Shown here in pieces: positions 51,009-52,946 of a stretch of DNA of 52,946 nucleotides. The number at the start of each line of letters is the position of its first letter. Position 1 is the first letter of the stretch. A program made the translations under genes and the position numbers. Below the pieces are notes generated by a model. The model was given only the letters and a program-made list of their open reading frames with translations, did not search any database and had not been told where the DNA came from. The DNA comes from Victivallales bacterium. GTDB lineage: Bacteria; Verrucomicrobiota; Lentisphaeria; Victivallales; Victivallaceae. Where the stretch lies: contig JAISIP010000115.1 of NCBI GenBank assembly GCA_031261965.1, positions 1 through 52,946 on the forward strand, given 5' to 3'.

Positions 51009-52946
51009 CTATTTTTGTTCCTGGTGGATTCGTTCGTTTTCCTGTCGGATAGTTTCAAGTTCCGAAGCGGCTTTTTCCCAATCGTCCATAGTTTTTGCCA
51101 GCGACTTTTGAATCTTGGACAGCTTTTGATTGACGGTGGCAAAATCAATTTTACCGTCGGAAGAGAGTTCTTTAAGCAGTTCGGCTTGGCGTTTTTCCAA
51201 ATCTTCGAGCTGTTTCTCCAACTCCTCGACCTTTTGCTCTGCTGATTTCTTTTTCGCCGAGAGTGCGTTGCGTGCCTGCGCCCGCTCTTTGCGCCGGTTG
51301 CGTGCCAGATCCGGCGAACTGCCCGCCCCCTGAAAATCCGGCGAAATCGCGATGCCGGAAGCCCGCAACTCGGCAGATTTCTCCAGGTAATAGTCATAAT
51401 CGCCAAAGTATTTTCTTATCCCCGGCGACTCCATAGCGATAATCCCGGTAGCGACGTTTCGCACAAATTCAATGTCGTGACTTACTACGCAAACCGTGCC
51501 GGAATAACTCTTGAGAGCCTCTTGCAACAACTCACGCGCCGCAATATCAAGGTGGGTAGTCGGCTCGTCCAACACCAAAAAATTTGGGGGATTAACGAAA
51601 ATTCGGGCGAAAAGCAGGCGAATTTTTTCGCCGCCGGAGAGTACCTTGCACTGTTTTGATGCCGCGTCTCCCGAAAAGCCGAACGAGCCAAGCACATTCA
51701 TCAGCCCCGATGCCGGCACTCCTGCCGGGAGATTGCTGCGAACCACATCGTAAACACTCTGATCCGGCGGCAACAGATCGGCGAATTCCTGCGCCTGATA
51801 GCCGATAACCGAATGATGACCAAGCACAATTCTCCCTGAAGTAGGCTTGAGCATACCGACCAAAAGTTTCAGCAAAGTGGTCTTGCCCATTCCGTTGTAG
51901 CCGATAAACGCCAACTTGTCGCCGGCGTCAATCGACAAATTCACTCCACTAAAGATCTGCTGCCCCGGGGTGTAAGCAAATGACATATTTTCGATCCGCG
52001 CTGCTTCAGTTCCACCTGGAGGCGGTGCAGGAAAACGGATCGCGCCGTGATAACTGAGATCGTCCGGCAGGTCGATTTGCTCCATTTTATCCAACGCTTT
52101 TTGCCAACTCTTCGCTTGAGCGGCTTTGGAACTTTTGGCGCGAAAGCGGTCGATCACCCGTTCAAGATGTTCTTTTTTTCGATCGGAATTGCGTTTGGCG
52201 GACTCAAGATTCCGACGGCGTTCGTCGCGCTCGCGCCGATAATAGTCGTAATCACCGGGGTAGCGCGACACCTGCCCGGAATTGACTTCAAGGGTTAAAT
52301 TCGTGAGTTTGCGCAACAAAAAGCGGTCGTGCGAAATCAACAGCAACGTCCCCGGGAACGATTTGAGAAATTTGCAAAGCCACTCCACCGCCGGAATGTC
52401 AAGATAGTTCGACGGCTCGTCCAACAGCAAAATATCCGGGCGGGAAATCAACACCCGCGCCAACGCCGCCCGCATTCTCCAACCGCCGGAAAACGATGAA
52501 AGCGTTTGCGAGAACTTCGATTCGGCGAAACCCAAATTGCTGAGTGCCTGTTCCGCTTCGACTTCGAGCCGATACGCGCCAAGATGTTCTATCGTCGATT
52601 GCAAATGCCCGTGGCGGTCGAGCCATTTTTGCAATTTATCGTCGTCTTCTGTCCCGGCATGAAGCAGATCTTCGAGGTGAATAAGCTCTTTTTGCATATC
52701 GCGTAATTCGGGAATAGCATCGGCAGTAAACTCCAGCAACGGTCGGGCGGCATCAGCTTCCGGCAAATGTTGCTTGAGAATCCCCAAGCGCATATCCTTG
52801 GGAATCTCCACCGCGCCGCGATCCGGCACGATTTCGCCGGTAATAATGCCAAAAATCGTACTTTTACCGGCTCCGTTTGGTCCGACCACTCCGATTCGAT
52901 CGCCGGTGTTGACCCGAAATGTGGCGGAGTCCAAAATCACCTCGCC
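51009..52946 (-). CDS. ABC-F family ATPase, N-terminus outside window
   Basis: The frame reaches the right edge, so the first 5-20 residues are missing; a GTG at 52940 lies inside the normal N-terminal strand and is not the real start. Two ABC domains: the first with VGPNGAGKST, FSGGWRMRAALA and ILLLDEPSNYLD; the second with IGYNGMGKTT (a less usual Walker A), LSGGEKIRLLFA and LVLDEPTTHLD. They are joined by a linker with a coiled coil (RRERDERRRNLESAKRNSDRKKEHLERV), the Uup/EttA-type arm, and followed by a C-terminal coiled coil (about 90 residues, rich in Glu/Lys). No membrane domain. ABC-F proteins act on the ribosome (translation factor or antibiotic protection); which type cannot be told here. 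Confidence 0.9.
   Translation of the reverse strand, partial: GEVILDSATFRVNTGDRIGVVGPNGAGKSTIFGIITGEIVPDRGAVEIPKDMRLGILKQHLPEADAARPLLEFTADAIPELRDMQKELIHLEDLLHAGTEDDDKLQKWLDRHGHLQSTIEHLGAYRLEVEAEQALSNLGFAESKFSQTLSSFSGGWRMRAALARVLISRPDILLLDEPSNYLDIPAVEWLCKFLKSFPGTLLLISHDRFLLRKLTNLTLEVNSGQVSRYPGDYDYYRRERDERRRNLESAKRNSDRKKEHLERVIDRFRAKSSKAAQAKSWQKALDKMEQIDLPDDLSYHGAIRFPAPPPGGTEAARIENMSFAYTPGQQIFSGVNLSIDAGDKLAFIGYNGMGKTTLLKLLVGMLKPTSGRIVLGHHSVIGYQAQEFADLLPPDQSVYDVVRSNLPAGVPASGLMNVLGSFGFSGDAASKQCKVLSGGEKIRLLFARIFVNPPNFLVLDEPTTHLDIAARELLQEALKSYSGTVCVVSHDIEFVRNVATGIIAMESPGIRKYFGDYDYYLEKSAELRASGIAISPDFQGAGSSPDLARNRRKERAQARNALSAKKKSAEQKVEELEKQLEDLEKRQAELLKELSSDGKIDFATVNQKLSKIQKSLAKTMDDWEKAASELETIRQENERIHQEQK

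Overview
The window reads as a piece of chromosome from an uncultured or gut-type member of the Lentisphaerota/Verrucomicrobiota (PVC) group. This is inferred from gene content: two prepilin-like proteins with the '[30 protein letters not shown]' type N-terminus (one with a C-terminal H-X9-DG motif), large surface-polysaccharide hydrolases, a DUF4143 ATPase and an SPFH/metal-ATPase/ABC operon. No rRNA, tRNA, CRISPR array, phage module or transposase gene was recognised.

Layout. (1) 1-6590: an edge-truncated UPF0104/LPG-synthase-like membrane protein (-), nfo (+), then a small operon with a strong sigma70-type promoter. Its first gene, pseudopilin-like, has its leader made of 11 copies of a 7-bp repeat that currently put it out of frame. 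It is followed by a 191-aa secreted domain protein and a 997-aa glycoside hydrolase that begins with a second copy of the same domain. (2) 6588-11691 (-): a four-gene operon, secretin - MacA-like adaptor - ABC ATPase - MacB-like permease. (3) 11975-14241 (+): GT2 glycosyltransferase overlapping a second pseudopilin-like gene. (4) 14299-23033 (-): a surface-glycan cluster with RgpF-like protein, RfbF, RfbG and RfbH (CDP-3,6-dideoxyhexulose branch), a SAF-less NeuB-type synthase, a YerE/acetolactate-synthase-like TPP enzyme, a KdsC-type phosphatase, an FkbM methyltransferase and GtrA. (5) 24491-36769 (+): three SPFH/HflKC-like proteins (the first broken by an in-frame TAA), a P1B metal ATPase, an ABC exporter pair, an unknown 532-aa protein, a CNNM/CorC-like protein and a lipoprotein; many of these genes overlap or abut. 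(6) 36818-38351: rRNA modification genes rluB-like and rsmI. (7) 38467-40584: an RloA/RloB (AbiL-type) defence pair in which rloB has been split by a 167-bp MITE and also carries a poly-A frameshift. (8) 40684-52946: a small membrane protein, a GH106-like hydrolase, a DUF4143 ATPase preceded by three 18-bp iterons, a mutarotase, an unknown protein, a nitroreductase, hisF, a malic enzyme and an edge-truncated ABC-F ATPase.

The main non-coding signal is a family of MITE-like elements with ends resembling GGGTATCTCTAAAAACTGG. There are full-length ~166-bp copies, short 60-83-bp internally deleted copies and fragments. Several have 4-bp target duplications (TTTA, TCAA, TAAT), and they sit at gene ends, sometimes supplying stop codons. 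A second, unrelated element with 19-bp inverted termini lies at 50820-50986. The most promising biology: a heptamer-controlled pseudopilin/glycosidase operon, a possible CDP-linked branched-sugar pathway joined to a NeuB/HAD pair, the SPFH-metal ATPase-ABC operon, and the MITE-killed RloAB system.
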